Below are positions 46,992-55,075 of a stretch of DNA of 64,000 nucleotides, in pieces. Source of the DNA: Shewanella marinintestina (lineage in GTDB: Bacteria > Pseudomonadota > Gammaproteobacteria > Enterobacterales > Shewanellaceae); assembly GCF_023283845.1 (NCBI RefSeq), contig NZ_JAKILC010000021.1, forward strand, positions 1 through 64,000, given 5' to 3'. Positions within the stretch are counted from its first letter, which is position 1, and each line of letters starts with the position of its first letter. The notes beneath the pieces are model-generated. The model saw only the letters and a program-made list of their open reading frames with translations. It did no database searches and was not told where the DNA came from. Position numbers and translations under genes: made by a program.

Positions 46992-47771
46992 TTATAGCCA
47001 AGCAAATAGATCGTACTGACTCGATAACAGCTTAACACTCATAGCAATCGACATAACCACCACTAAAGGCTTAATAATTTTAGTGCCTTTAGTGAGCACT
47101 AATCGAGAGCCTAACGTAGCACCTATAGCTTGCCCAATTAACATCACACCACCGAGCATCCAAAAGACCTTTCCACCTATTGCAAAGAAAATGAGCGAGG
47201 CGATATTGGTGGAGAAATTTAAGATTTTTGCATGTGCGGTGGCCTTAGCTAAACCATAACCAGCTAGGGATACAAAGGCTAACGCAAAGAAACTACCGGT
47301 ACCGGGACCAAAGAAACCATCATAAAATCCAACAGCTAAAGCGGCAGTAAATGCAAAAGTTGTTGGCGCGAATACTTGTTGTTTATCGTTTTCGCTGATG
47401 CTCTTGGAAAATAAAAAGTAACCACCAATACCTAACATTAAAAAAGGCAAAAAGACTTCTAAAAAAGCGGTATCAATCATCTGCACTGCAATTGTCCCGA
47501 GTGCGGCGCCTATAAATGCACACCCTATACTGAGCTTCATATCACTTAGTTTTACCATGCCCTTACGCACAAAATAGAAACTGGCAAAGAAACTACCACC
47601 ACAAGCTTGTAGCTTATTGGTTGCTAACGCTACCGTTGGTGGCAACCCTGCCCACATAAGTGCAGGTATCGTTAACAGCCCGCCCCCACCAGCAATAGCG
47701 TCGATAAAACCCGCTAACATGGCAACAAAAAACAACAGTGCAATAATCTCGAAAGTAAGGTCTAAAGTCAT
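46992..47771 (-). CDS. TSUP (TauE/SafE, YfcA-like) membrane permease
   Basis: The 259-residue protein has about eight hydrophobic helices and the TSUP motifs GFIDAIAGGGGLLTIPAL (residues ~21-38) and GFYDGFFGPGTGSFF in the second half, the internal repeat of the family. TSUP proteins are thought to export sulfite or organosulfonates; the substrate here is unknown. The beta-lactamase gene follows closely downstream, so they may share a transcript. Confidence 0.88.
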   Translation of the reverse strand: MTLDLTFEIIALLFFVAMLAGFIDAIAGGGGLLTIPALMWAGLPPTVALATNKLQACGGSFFASFYFVRKGMVKLSDMKLSIGCAFIGAALGTIAVQMIDTAFLEVFLPFLMLGIGGYFLFSKSISENDKQQVFAPTTFAFTAALAVGFYDGFFGPGTGSFFALAFVSLAGYGLAKATAHAKILNFSTNIASLIFFAIGGKVFWMLGGVMLIGQAIGATLGSRLVLTKGTKIIKPLVVVMSIAMSVKLLSSQYDLFAWL

Positions 47772-47890
47772 GATGTACTAATAATTAATTTTAATGGCGC
47801 TATTAAACGTCGTTTGCAGTAAAAACTCAAAGGAGTTATTGTTTGGCTTAGGTGAGTTTATCTCACACAAATAAAAATAAGGGCGAACTA

Positions 47891-48778
47891 ATGTACTCAC
47901 ACCTCCCCCCTTTAAATGCACTAAGAGCATTTGAAGCTGCGGCTCGATTAATGAGTTTTACGCTTGCAGGAAAGGAGCTATTTGTCACTCATGGGGCAAT
48001 AAGTAAACAAGTTAAACAATTAGAAGATTTTGTTGGTATCGCCTTGTTTATCAGGCAACATCGCAGCCTAAAGCTTACCGACGAAGGCGAGCGCTATTTC
48101 GTGCATGCCCAGGCTGCGCTACAAACTATTAATAATGCTACTAGTGACTTAATCACCCAACCGCTTAGAACACAAACATTAGCGATTAATGTATTACCTA
48201 GCCTTACGATAAGCTGGCTTATTCCGCGAATGGAAGAGTTTAAGTCGCGCTACCCTCACCTTTATGTCGACCTTTCCATTGGTGATTTTGAGGTGGATTT
48301 TAACAAAGTCAATTACGACATCGCAATTCGTAGCGCCACTACAGTACCTAAAGCTGCCAACGTATTAACGTTAATGGATGAGGATTTATGTCTAGTTTGC
48401 TCACCGGAGTTAGCTCCTAACCTCAACAGCCTTAATGACATAAATCAAATGACATTATTGCAGCACACAACTAGGCCAGGTTTATGGCAACTGTGGGCTA
48501 AAAGCGTTGGCCTTGAACTAACCACAGAGAAAAAGTTTGGCGTGGAGCATTTTTATATGCTCAGCCAAGCTGCTGTCAGTGGCATGGGAGTTGCGTTAAT
48601 CCCACGTTTTTTTATTGAAGATGAGCTTAAAAATGGCAAACTGGTGCTCCCATTTAAAGCTGATTTCACCAGCCCTTATCGCTATTACTTATTAACACCA
48701 AAATCGAGCAACCTTCCTTTAAAAGTACAATCTTTTATAGACTGGCTGCTCGAGTTATTTAGCCCTTATAGACAGTGA
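47891..48778 (+). CDS. GcvA/AmpR-type LysR regulator
   Basis: The 295-residue LTTR starts MYSHLPPLNALRAFEAAARL, typical of the GcvA/AmpR subgroup, with helix-turn-helix FTLAGKELFVTHGAISKQVKQLE. The ATG at 47891 has AGGG upstream; a longer frame from 47852 does not match the family. It is divergent from the TSUP-betalactamase pair (120 bases between starts). By position it could regulate the beta-lactamase in AmpR fashion, or be a GcvA partner of the GcvR-like protein. Which of these holds cannot be decided from sequence. Confidence 0.87.
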   Translation: MYSHLPPLNALRAFEAAARLMSFTLAGKELFVTHGAISKQVKQLEDFVGIALFIRQHRSLKLTDEGERYFVHAQAALQTINNATSDLITQPLRTQTLAINVLPSLTISWLIPRMEEFKSRYPHLYVDLSIGDFEVDFNKVNYDIAIRSATTVPKAANVLTLMDEDLCLVCSPELAPNLNSLNDINQMTLLQHTTRPGLWQLWAKSVGLELTTEKKFGVEHFYMLSQAAVSGMGVALIPRFFIEDELKNGKLVLPFKADFTSPYRYYLLTPKSSNLPLKVQSFIDWLLELFSPYRQ

Positions 48779-48808
48779 AGATGTTGATTTTTTTTGATAA
48801 TTATAATG

Positions 48809-50785
48809 TTAAGACACGAGATCATTATCAGCTAAATCAAACATCTCTAAGTAATTCATACCTGCATGAACACTTAGATCAAAGTTAAGAACTTTGTGGC
48901 ATACATCATACAGTTTTTCGCCAAACCACTCTCTATCAAACGCCTCAAGAGCATTAATGATCCCAGCTTTGCATAAGTCTCCTTTCAGACTCTCTGGTGC
49001 CATAGCATCAATAAAGCTGGCAACTAGGCCATATAGGTCCCTTTCAGCATCACCTTCTACTTCCCACAGCGTTGGATCAGCGTACTGGCAAGCATAATGA
49101 CTCGCAGCAATATCCAATCCAATACCAAAGTTGACTAAAATAGCCTTATTCGGATTACAGATGATATTTTTAGGGCAAATAGCACCATGGTAAATATCCA
49201 TTTGGTGCATGTACTGCAGGCCTGTAAGCAACTGAGTGAACCACATTAACGGTTGACCAAGACGAATATCCTTCACTTCATCAATCGACTCACCATATTC
49301 CCATGCCCGTGCAATAAACAAGTTTTCGCTTTGGGGCAACTGACCAAAAGCCAAGACCTTTTCAATATGAGGATGATAAACCTTAGCCAAAGTTCGATAA
49401 ATACTGCTAAGCATTGGCCAATTAGCTTCAACTTTGCTGTAAATAGACACACCGCACTGATACTGCCCTTGTAAATGAGTGGCTCTCCAAAACTGGCTAG
49501 TTTCTTTAGCGGCGATAAACTGCTCGAGTTTAAAGTGATGATCGATAATTGCCCCAGCAGCGATTTCAATCTTTTCAGGCACAGCGTCACATACACCATG
49601 GTCAATCAATGCTGATAAATCGCTACGTAATGCATCTAGATCTGTTGTCGTTCCAGCGACGGCTTCTCGGTACCACTGATAAACCCGCGGTTGGTTAGTT
49701 TGCTCTGCAATGGCTAAAAATCCCTCGGCATAAGCCTTAATATCTTCGCTGCGACTAACGTTGTCTTTAATGTCGATAAACTCAACATCGCCCATATCTG
49801 ACACAAAGATACAATTACTTGTCCAGCCACCAACGGTAAAGCCACGGCGATGAATTTGCTGCAAACCAGTAACGCTTCGGCGTAATATTTCAAGCAATTG
49901 GTAAGTGGTCATCTGCTTAGAATCTAGCACATTAAGCGGCACACCTCGTGGCATACGAATTGGCAATACGAGTTGCTCACCATCTTGAATAAGCGGTGCA
50001 CAATAAGGGACACCACAACATCCAGATAAAGATTGTAAACGTTGAAACTCACTTCTTAATTGGATCTCATGGGTTTCAGACTGATCGCTATCGGCAAACT
50101 GAGTCGGTATAAGCACTTTTAAAAGCCAAGGTGCAGTCCATTCGCCAGGGTTATACTCAGCTTGCCAAACCTCAAGCCCACTTTGAATAAACAGGCAGCG
50201 CAGCTTAGTAAAGTCTTGAATTTGATTATTGCGCTTTTCAACGATAGCTACTTGGCCAATCGTTTCTAGTACCAACTCTTTTTGAGTATCGGTAACTTGG
50301 TGCTTCTTAGGCGCAGTAAGACCCCATTCTTTGGTAAGGGCTTCAACAATTTGTTTAGGCGTATAGATACTAAGTGAGCCTTGCTGTTTTTCCAGCTCAA
50401 TTTCTTCACCTTTACGACCAGTAACAAACACCATTCCTTGGCACCAAGGTGCATATACGCCTACCGGAATTTTGTGTTTGACGTTACCTGCAAGCACTCG
50501 GGCAACATAGTTGGCTTTGGCTAAACTGTTATCAACTTCCCTTCCATCCAAGGACCAGGCGTGTAGGCCTGCATCTAACCTACCAATGTAACCTTTAACA
50601 TCGACAACATATACGCCCCACTCTCCTATCACTAATGCATCGACTTCCATGGCTTGGCCAGACTTTGTCGGGATTTCAACGTTGGTAAGTAGGATATAAT
50701 CTTCTGGTAATTCATCGGCTAACAAGGAAAATGCCCAACGTTCAGCATCGTTAACCGGCGTCCCAAAACTAATCATTCTTGCCAT
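48809..50785 (-). CDS. NERD-domain protein with two degenerate kinase domains
   Basis: ATG 50785 follows GGAG at good spacing (658 residues). Residues ~10-120 form a NERD nuclease-like domain: EVDALVIGEWGVYVVDVKGY carries the Asp and the D-x-K expected of that fold. Two kinase-like regions follow (about 200-380 and 405-640). In the first the catalytic loop reads FTVGGWTSNCIF and the metal loop EFIDIKDN. In the second they read IYHGAICPKNII and LVNFGIGLD. HRD and DFG are thus lost in both, so these look like pseudokinases. NERD-kinase fusions occur in BREX PglW, but no defence genes are nearby. Function unknown. Confidence 0.8.
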   Translation of the reverse strand: MARMISFGTPVNDAERWAFSLLADELPEDYILLTNVEIPTKSGQAMEVDALVIGEWGVYVVDVKGYIGRLDAGLHAWSLDGREVDNSLAKANYVARVLAGNVKHKIPVGVYAPWCQGMVFVTGRKGEEIELEKQQGSLSIYTPKQIVEALTKEWGLTAPKKHQVTDTQKELVLETIGQVAIVEKRNNQIQDFTKLRCLFIQSGLEVWQAEYNPGEWTAPWLLKVLIPTQFADSDQSETHEIQLRSEFQRLQSLSGCCGVPYCAPLIQDGEQLVLPIRMPRGVPLNVLDSKQMTTYQLLEILRRSVTGLQQIHRRGFTVGGWTSNCIFVSDMGDVEFIDIKDNVSRSEDIKAYAEGFLAIAEQTNQPRVYQWYREAVAGTTTDLDALRSDLSALIDHGVCDAVPEKIEIAAGAIIDHHFKLEQFIAAKETSQFWRATHLQGQYQCGVSIYSKVEANWPMLSSIYRTLAKVYHPHIEKVLAFGQLPQSENLFIARAWEYGESIDEVKDIRLGQPLMWFTQLLTGLQYMHQMDIYHGAICPKNIICNPNKAILVNFGIGLDIAASHYACQYADPTLWEVEGDAERDLYGLVASFIDAMAPESLKGDLCKAGIINALEAFDREWFGEKLYDVCHKVLNFDLSVHAGMNYLEMFDLADNDLVS

Positions 50786-50848
50786 TCTTTTCTCCTTCGG
50801 TGGCAATTAATACTTATATTGGACTCTCCGTATTCTTAACTTTTGGGC

Positions 50849-50880
50849 ACAAAAAAGCCACTAATATAAGTGGCTTATTA
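50849..50880 (-). terminator. Terminator after rraB
   Basis: On the minus strand AAGCCACT pairs with AGTGGCTT around a six-base loop and is followed by TTTTG. It lies about 25 bases beyond the rraB stop and before the NERD gene start. Confidence 0.75.
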
Positions 50881-50902
50881 CAAAATGGGTCAAGCGATTG
50901 AT

Positions 50903-51289
50903 TTAGTGCTTACAATCGTCGCCACACTCGTGTGCGTCGTCAGCGAAATCATCATCGCCTTCTTGGTGTTGCATTACGCCCCAACCGTCAGTCACGCCGC
51001 CAAACTCTTGTGCAAACTCATGTAGACTAATTTCTTGCTCAACGATAGCGTCATAGTCTGGCACCATGTTTAAACAAACAATCAGCTCCCATTTACCTGA
51101 CTCGTCATTAAGAAGTAGTTCAATTTCACCTTCTAGATCTGATTTGCCTAGCTCTTCAAGGGCTGACTCTGCGTCACGCTGATCTTCAAATACTAAGAAA
51201 AAATCGACATCAAGTGCTTTAGACAGATCAATACCTGCATCAGCCATGGCTTCAAGCATTTTGCCATTGTCATCATCTGGAAATTGCAT
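50903..51289 (-). CDS. rraB: RraB, ribonuclease E inhibitor
   Basis: The 128-residue acidic protein binds the C-terminal region of RNase E and changes degradosome activity. Family features are the N-terminal DNGKMLEAMADAGIDLSKALDVDFFLVFED and the later MVPDYDAIVEQEISLHEFAQEFGGVTDGWGVM. The C-terminal tail is rich in Asp, His and Cys (HECGDDCKH). It lies just downstream of the ybcJ-like gene on the same strand. Confidence 0.92.
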   Translation of the reverse strand: MQFPDDDNGKMLEAMADAGIDLSKALDVDFFLVFEDQRDAESALEELGKSDLEGEIELLLNDESGKWELIVCLNMVPDYDAIVEQEISLHEFAQEFGGVTDGWGVMQHQEGDDDFADDAHECGDDCKH

Positions 51290-51311
51290 GTTAATCCTCT
51301 TTTGTCACTTA

Positions 51312-51539
51312 CTAAGCAATAATTTTAACGCTTTCGCCGTTAAAACTAACCACTTCACCAGCAACCACTTTCTTGCGTTTGCGGGTTTCAACTTCACCAT
51401 TTACGGTAACTTGTCCTTCAGAAATAACGTGCTTGGCTTCGCCACCGGCACTCATCATTCCTTGAACTTTCAATACTTTGTATAACTCGATGTATTCTTC
51501 ACCTGACTTTAATGTCAGTGTTGGAGTATCTGCACTCAC
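51312..51539 (-). CDS. ybcJ: YbcJ-like S4 RNA-binding protein
   Basis: A 75-residue single S4 domain: YKVLKVQGMMSAGGEAKHVISEGQVTVNGEVETRKRKKV, close to E. coli YbcJ. It likely binds structured RNA, possibly ribosomal. It is followed by rraB after 22 bases, suggesting a small operon. Confidence 0.88.
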   Translation of the reverse strand: MSADTPTLTLKSGEEYIELYKVLKVQGMMSAGGEAKHVISEGQVTVNGEVETRKRKKVVAGEVVSFNGESVKIIA

Positions 51540-51609
51540 TGTATTTCGCCTTAAATAACTAAATCTGACGGCATTATAGCACTCAATTAATCATGCGAGT
51601 GCATGCTTT

Positions 51610-52143
51610 CTAACACCTTTGAGCAGCCAATAGTCCATAAAGACAATCATCAAACCATTGGTCGCCTATTTTGCAGTTTTCACGTAACAAGCCTTCGCGC
51701 ACAAAGCCACACTTTTCCAGCACTTTTGCTGACGCAATATTTTGCTCAATACAATAGGCTATAAACTTATGCGGTGTATAGGATAAGCAAGCCCAATCGA
51801 CAATGGCCTGTAAACTTTCACAGGCAAAGCCTTGACCTTGGGCATCGGGATGAAGCATATATCCTACCTGCATTTGTCCCATTTCGACGTCGCTATTTTG
51901 CAGACCAATAAAGCCAACAAAATCTTGCGTATGGGCATCCTCAATAATAGTGAGTAACCACTCGCCTTCAACAAATTCACGATGTTCTAACGCACGCTCG
52001 AACTTCTGTCGTATATCGGATTCGGGTTGAGGTTTACGTACAAACTCATTGAGTTGTTCATCTGAGTGCATATATAAAAAGCTATTCCAATCACTTGAAA
52101 TAACCGTTCTTAACCTAAGTCTATCGGTATACAGTTCGAGCAT
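51610..52143 (-). CDS. RimJ/RimL-type GNAT acetyltransferase
   Basis: The 177-residue GNAT protein has the N-terminal TDRLRLRTVISSDW block, YMLHPDAQGQGFACESLQ with the acetyl-CoA loop QGQGFA, and NIASAKVLEKCGFVREG as the C-terminal motif. This subgroup acetylates protein N-termini, polyamines or antibiotics; the substrate is unknown. Confidence 0.87.
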   Translation of the reverse strand: MLELYTDRLRLRTVISSDWNSFLYMHSDEQLNEFVRKPQPESDIRQKFERALEHREFVEGEWLLTIIEDAHTQDFVGFIGLQNSDVEMGQMQVGYMLHPDAQGQGFACESLQAIVDWACLSYTPHKFIAYCIEQNIASAKVLEKCGFVREGLLRENCKIGDQWFDDCLYGLLAAQRC

Positions 52144-52173
52144 GTTTATTCCTTACATAGAAATAAAAACAGG

Positions 52174-52452
52174 TTAACCTCTGCTTGTTACTTCTAACAG
52201 GTGGTAACCAAATTGTGTTTTAACAGGACCTTGAACTTCGTTAAGGGGCGCACTGAAAACGACTTCGTCAAACTCTTTAACCATCATACCTGGGCCAAAT
52301 GAGCCTAAATCACCGCCTTGGGCTGAAGATGGGCAAGAAGAGTTAGCTTTCGCTACATCACCAAAATCAGCACCATCAAGGATCTGTTGCTTAAGTTCTA
52401 GACACTGTGCTTCTGAATCAACTAGTAGGTGTCTTGCTGTTGCTTGTACCAT
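52174..52452 (-). CDS. ppiC: PpiC, parvulin peptidyl-prolyl isomerase
   Basis: The 92-residue single-domain cytoplasmic parvulin catalyses cis-trans isomerisation of prolyl bonds. Typical features are ARHLLV at the start, CPSSAQGGDLGSFGPGMMVKEFDEVVF and VKTQFGYHLLEV at the end. The length equals E. coli PpiC (93). A GGGAG site precedes the ATG. Confidence 0.95.
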   Translation of the reverse strand: MVQATARHLLVDSEAQCLELKQQILDGADFGDVAKANSSCPSSAQGGDLGSFGPGMMVKEFDEVVFSAPLNEVQGPVKTQFGYHLLEVTSRG

Positions 52453-52495
52453 GGTTTACTCCCATAAAATAATTGTTATTGCCTGTTAGGCAAAA

Positions 52496-52548
52496 TAAAA
52501 CCCTGCCAGTATATACCAAATTTCACAGTACATCCCAGCAGGGTTATT
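52496..52548 (-). terminator. Terminator after the DUF885 gene
   Basis: On the minus strand AACCCTGC and GCAGGGTT pair around a long loop, followed by TTTATTTT, immediately after the DUF885 gene stop. Confidence 0.55.
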
Positions 52549-52562
52549 ACTGATTGATTAAG

Positions 52563-54395
52563 TTACTTTTGCTTTGCAATCCAATCGTTCACTTTTAACT
52601 CCATCACTTCCATTGGCAATGAACCTGAAGTCAAAATTTGGTCGTGGTACGCTTTTAGATCAAACTTATCACCCAGCTCTTTTTCAGCTTTTGCGCGAAG
52701 AGCTAAAATCTGTAATTGTCCCACTTTATAACTTAATGCTTGGCCAGGAATTGCCATATAGCGCTCTACTTCAGCAATAATGTCAGACTCAGCCATTGGC
52801 GAGTTATCTTTCATATACTGAATGGCTTGCTCACGAGTCCACCCTTTAGCATGCAGGCCTGTATCAACCACTAAACGCATCGCTCGCAGCATTTCGTCAG
52901 ACAATTTACCGAAATACTGATAAGGGTCTTCAAACAGTCCCATTTCAATACCTAAGTATTCCGCGTATAACGCCCAACCTTCTTCAAACGCAGTATACCC
53001 CCCAAAACGCTGAAACTCTGGTACACCAGTAAGCTCTTGCTTAATCGCAATCTGGAAGTGGTGCCCTGGCGCTGCTTCATGCAAAGATAAGGTAGTCATT
53101 CCCCACTTTGGTTGCGCTTTTAGGTTGTAGGTATTGATGTAAAATACACCTGGACGTGAGCCATCAACCGCTGGAGATTGATACGAAGCGCCTGCGGCTG
53201 ACTTTTCTCGAAAACTCTCTACAGGTTTAACTACGTAATCCGCTTTTGGCATAACGTTAAAGTATTTCGGTAGCTCTATATTAATCTTATCTTTAAGCTC
53301 CATATAGCCATCAACTAACCCTTGGCGTTCAGTAAAGAAATACTGTGGTTCGGATGATAGTGACGCGAAAAATGCAGTTAAGTCACCTTCAAAACCGACT
53401 TGAACACGTACTTTATCCATCTCTGATAAAATGCGTGCCACTTCCTCAAGCCCCACTTTATGGATCTCATCTACTGGCATTGTCGTGGTGGTATGGGTAT
53501 TAGCTAAATGCTGATACCAAACTTTACCGTTAGGTAGCCCCCACCAACCGTCTGTTGCACGAGACGACTTAAGGTAGGTGTTTTGAAAATAATCACGCAG
53601 CCCTGTCAACTCAGGCAGTAACTGTTCACCAATTAACTGGCTATACTCTTGAGTTAGTGCTTGCTTATCAGCTTCTGAAAATGAATCGGGCATCAGCGTT
53701 ATCGGCGTATAAAATAAGCTATCACTTACGTTATCAACTAACTGCGCACTAAGCTGAGGAATGATCCGCTCAACGAGTACTCGTGGCAGTACCACTTTGC
53801 TCTCGATACCTTCGTCCATACGCACTTGTGCAAGCTTAAGCCACTCAATGAAGCCCTGTAGACGCTTTTCCCAGTTACGATAATCATCAACTGTTTTAAA
53901 AGGTTGTGCGCTTTCACCGCTGCCAAGCTGCACCATGCTGATCACTGTGCTATAAAACTGGTTCATCGGCATAAAGTGATTTGGGAACGTTTCGTCCGCT
54001 AAAGCAACATTACGATCATAGGTGAACATGTCATAACTCAGCTTTAAAGCATCAGGTAGCTGGTCCCTGTTTATATTCTTAACTTCTTTTAAGTAGCGAG
54101 TATTGAGATCGTGACGTTGCTTAAGATAAGCATCTGATAATCCATCGCCAAACTGGTCGTTATAATCATTAACCCCAACATAAGTGGCATAGATAGGCTC
54201 TAGCTTTAACTTATCATTAAAGTAGTTATCAACCAGTGCTAAGTATGTTTCTTCAGCCGACAGTTTTTGTCCTACTTGTGTTTGCGAAGTTTCGCTGGCT
54301 TGAACTTTCTGTGCTGCCTGTTGAGTCTCGTTGTCTCCACAAGCTGTAAGACCTATTATTGCGCCAATTGATAGCGCTAGTACCGCCTTCCTCAT
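52563..54395 (-). CDS. DUF885 family lipoprotein (putative metallopeptidase)
   Basis: Start ATG 54395 gives 610 residues with a lipoprotein signal (LSIGAIIGLTAC, Cys19). The DUF885 domain fills the rest. The motif LHEAAPGHHFQIA, an HExxxGH type, is probably zinc-binding, with a later glutamate in FEEGWALYAEYLG. Family members are presumed carboxypeptidases or related hydrolases; the substrate is unknown. A longer frame to 54458 lacks a signal peptide. It lies opposite the GGDEF-like gene, 75 bases between starts. Confidence 0.85.
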   Translation of the reverse strand: MRKAVLALSIGAIIGLTACGDNETQQAAQKVQASETSQTQVGQKLSAEETYLALVDNYFNDKLKLEPIYATYVGVNDYNDQFGDGLSDAYLKQRHDLNTRYLKEVKNINRDQLPDALKLSYDMFTYDRNVALADETFPNHFMPMNQFYSTVISMVQLGSGESAQPFKTVDDYRNWEKRLQGFIEWLKLAQVRMDEGIESKVVLPRVLVERIIPQLSAQLVDNVSDSLFYTPITLMPDSFSEADKQALTQEYSQLIGEQLLPELTGLRDYFQNTYLKSSRATDGWWGLPNGKVWYQHLANTHTTTTMPVDEIHKVGLEEVARILSEMDKVRVQVGFEGDLTAFFASLSSEPQYFFTERQGLVDGYMELKDKINIELPKYFNVMPKADYVVKPVESFREKSAAGASYQSPAVDGSRPGVFYINTYNLKAQPKWGMTTLSLHEAAPGHHFQIAIKQELTGVPEFQRFGGYTAFEEGWALYAEYLGIEMGLFEDPYQYFGKLSDEMLRAMRLVVDTGLHAKGWTREQAIQYMKDNSPMAESDIIAEVERYMAIPGQALSYKVGQLQILALRAKAEKELGDKFDLKAYHDQILTSGSLPMEVMELKVNDWIAKQK

Positions 54396-54470
54396 TCTGT
54401 TATTCCTTTTATTTATTGTTCTATACTTATACCGATATACATTAAACCTGAGCAGCACAAGGAGCCTTTA

Positions 54471-54977
54471 ATGATATATTCATTCAGCAACTCAGGTTTT
54501 AGAGATCCTGAAACAGGTGTTTATAACCAAACCTATTTTATGGAGGTGTTTAATCGTGAGTGGCACCGCCATATCCGAGATCAGCAAGGCTTGGCATTAT
54601 TGTATCTATGCCCACACATTCATGAAACTATTTATCAACCTCAATTGTTAGAATTATTCATGAAGCAAGTACAACAAGCGCTGTTAAGAACAACTGATCT
54701 ACTGGCAAGACTTGATAGCCAAGCCTTTGCCTTGGGAATATTTGATGTTGATAGCACTGGAGCTAGGGTTGTACTAAAGCGACTAGAAACAAAGATTAAT
54801 GAATTTAATCAGAACCTTGTATCACAGAAGCATAATCCAATCGATTATGAACTTGGCGGTTGTTCATGCTTGCCAAGTAAAGAGCTCTATTTAGAAAACC
54901 TTTTTGAAACAGTTGAGAAACATACTCAACAGATGAAAATACGCCAGCCAATGACACCTAATTTGATAAAATTCTAA
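54471..54977 (+). CDS. Degenerate GGDEF-domain protein
   Basis: The 168-residue protein aligns with a GGDEF domain: DPETGVYNQTYFMEVFNREW corresponds to the D-x-LTGL-x-NR start. The signature GGDEF is replaced by LDSQAF, and the metal-binding D-x-D is lost (YLCPHIH). It cannot be a diguanylate cyclase in the usual sense. It may bind c-di-GMP or GTP, or act by contact. No sensory domain is attached. A hairpin terminator follows at 55036. Confidence 0.72.
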   Translation: MIYSFSNSGFRDPETGVYNQTYFMEVFNREWHRHIRDQQGLALLYLCPHIHETIYQPQLLELFMKQVQQALLRTTDLLARLDSQAFALGIFDVDSTGARVVLKRLETKINEFNQNLVSQKHNPIDYELGGCSCLPSKELYLENLFETVEKHTQQMKIRQPMTPNLIKF

Positions 54978-55035
54978 TAGAATAAAAAATCAACTGCTTA
55001 GTTTTTTTGTATAAAATTAGTATTTTCCAGCAATA

Positions 55036-55064
55036 AAAAAGCCCCTAGCTAGGGGCTTTTAAAC
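55036..55064. terminator. Bidirectional terminator
   Basis: AAAAAAGCCCCTAG pairs with CTAGGGGCTTTT with almost no loop. It serves the GGDEF-like gene and the last gene of the TonB2 operon. Confidence 0.85.
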
Positions 55065-55075
55065 TTTCACTTATA

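Noticed and set aside
48809-52452. Defence island around the NERD protein
   Set aside because: Flanking genes (rraB, ybcJ, ppiC, LysR) are housekeeping; no restriction, toxin or integrase gene is seen.
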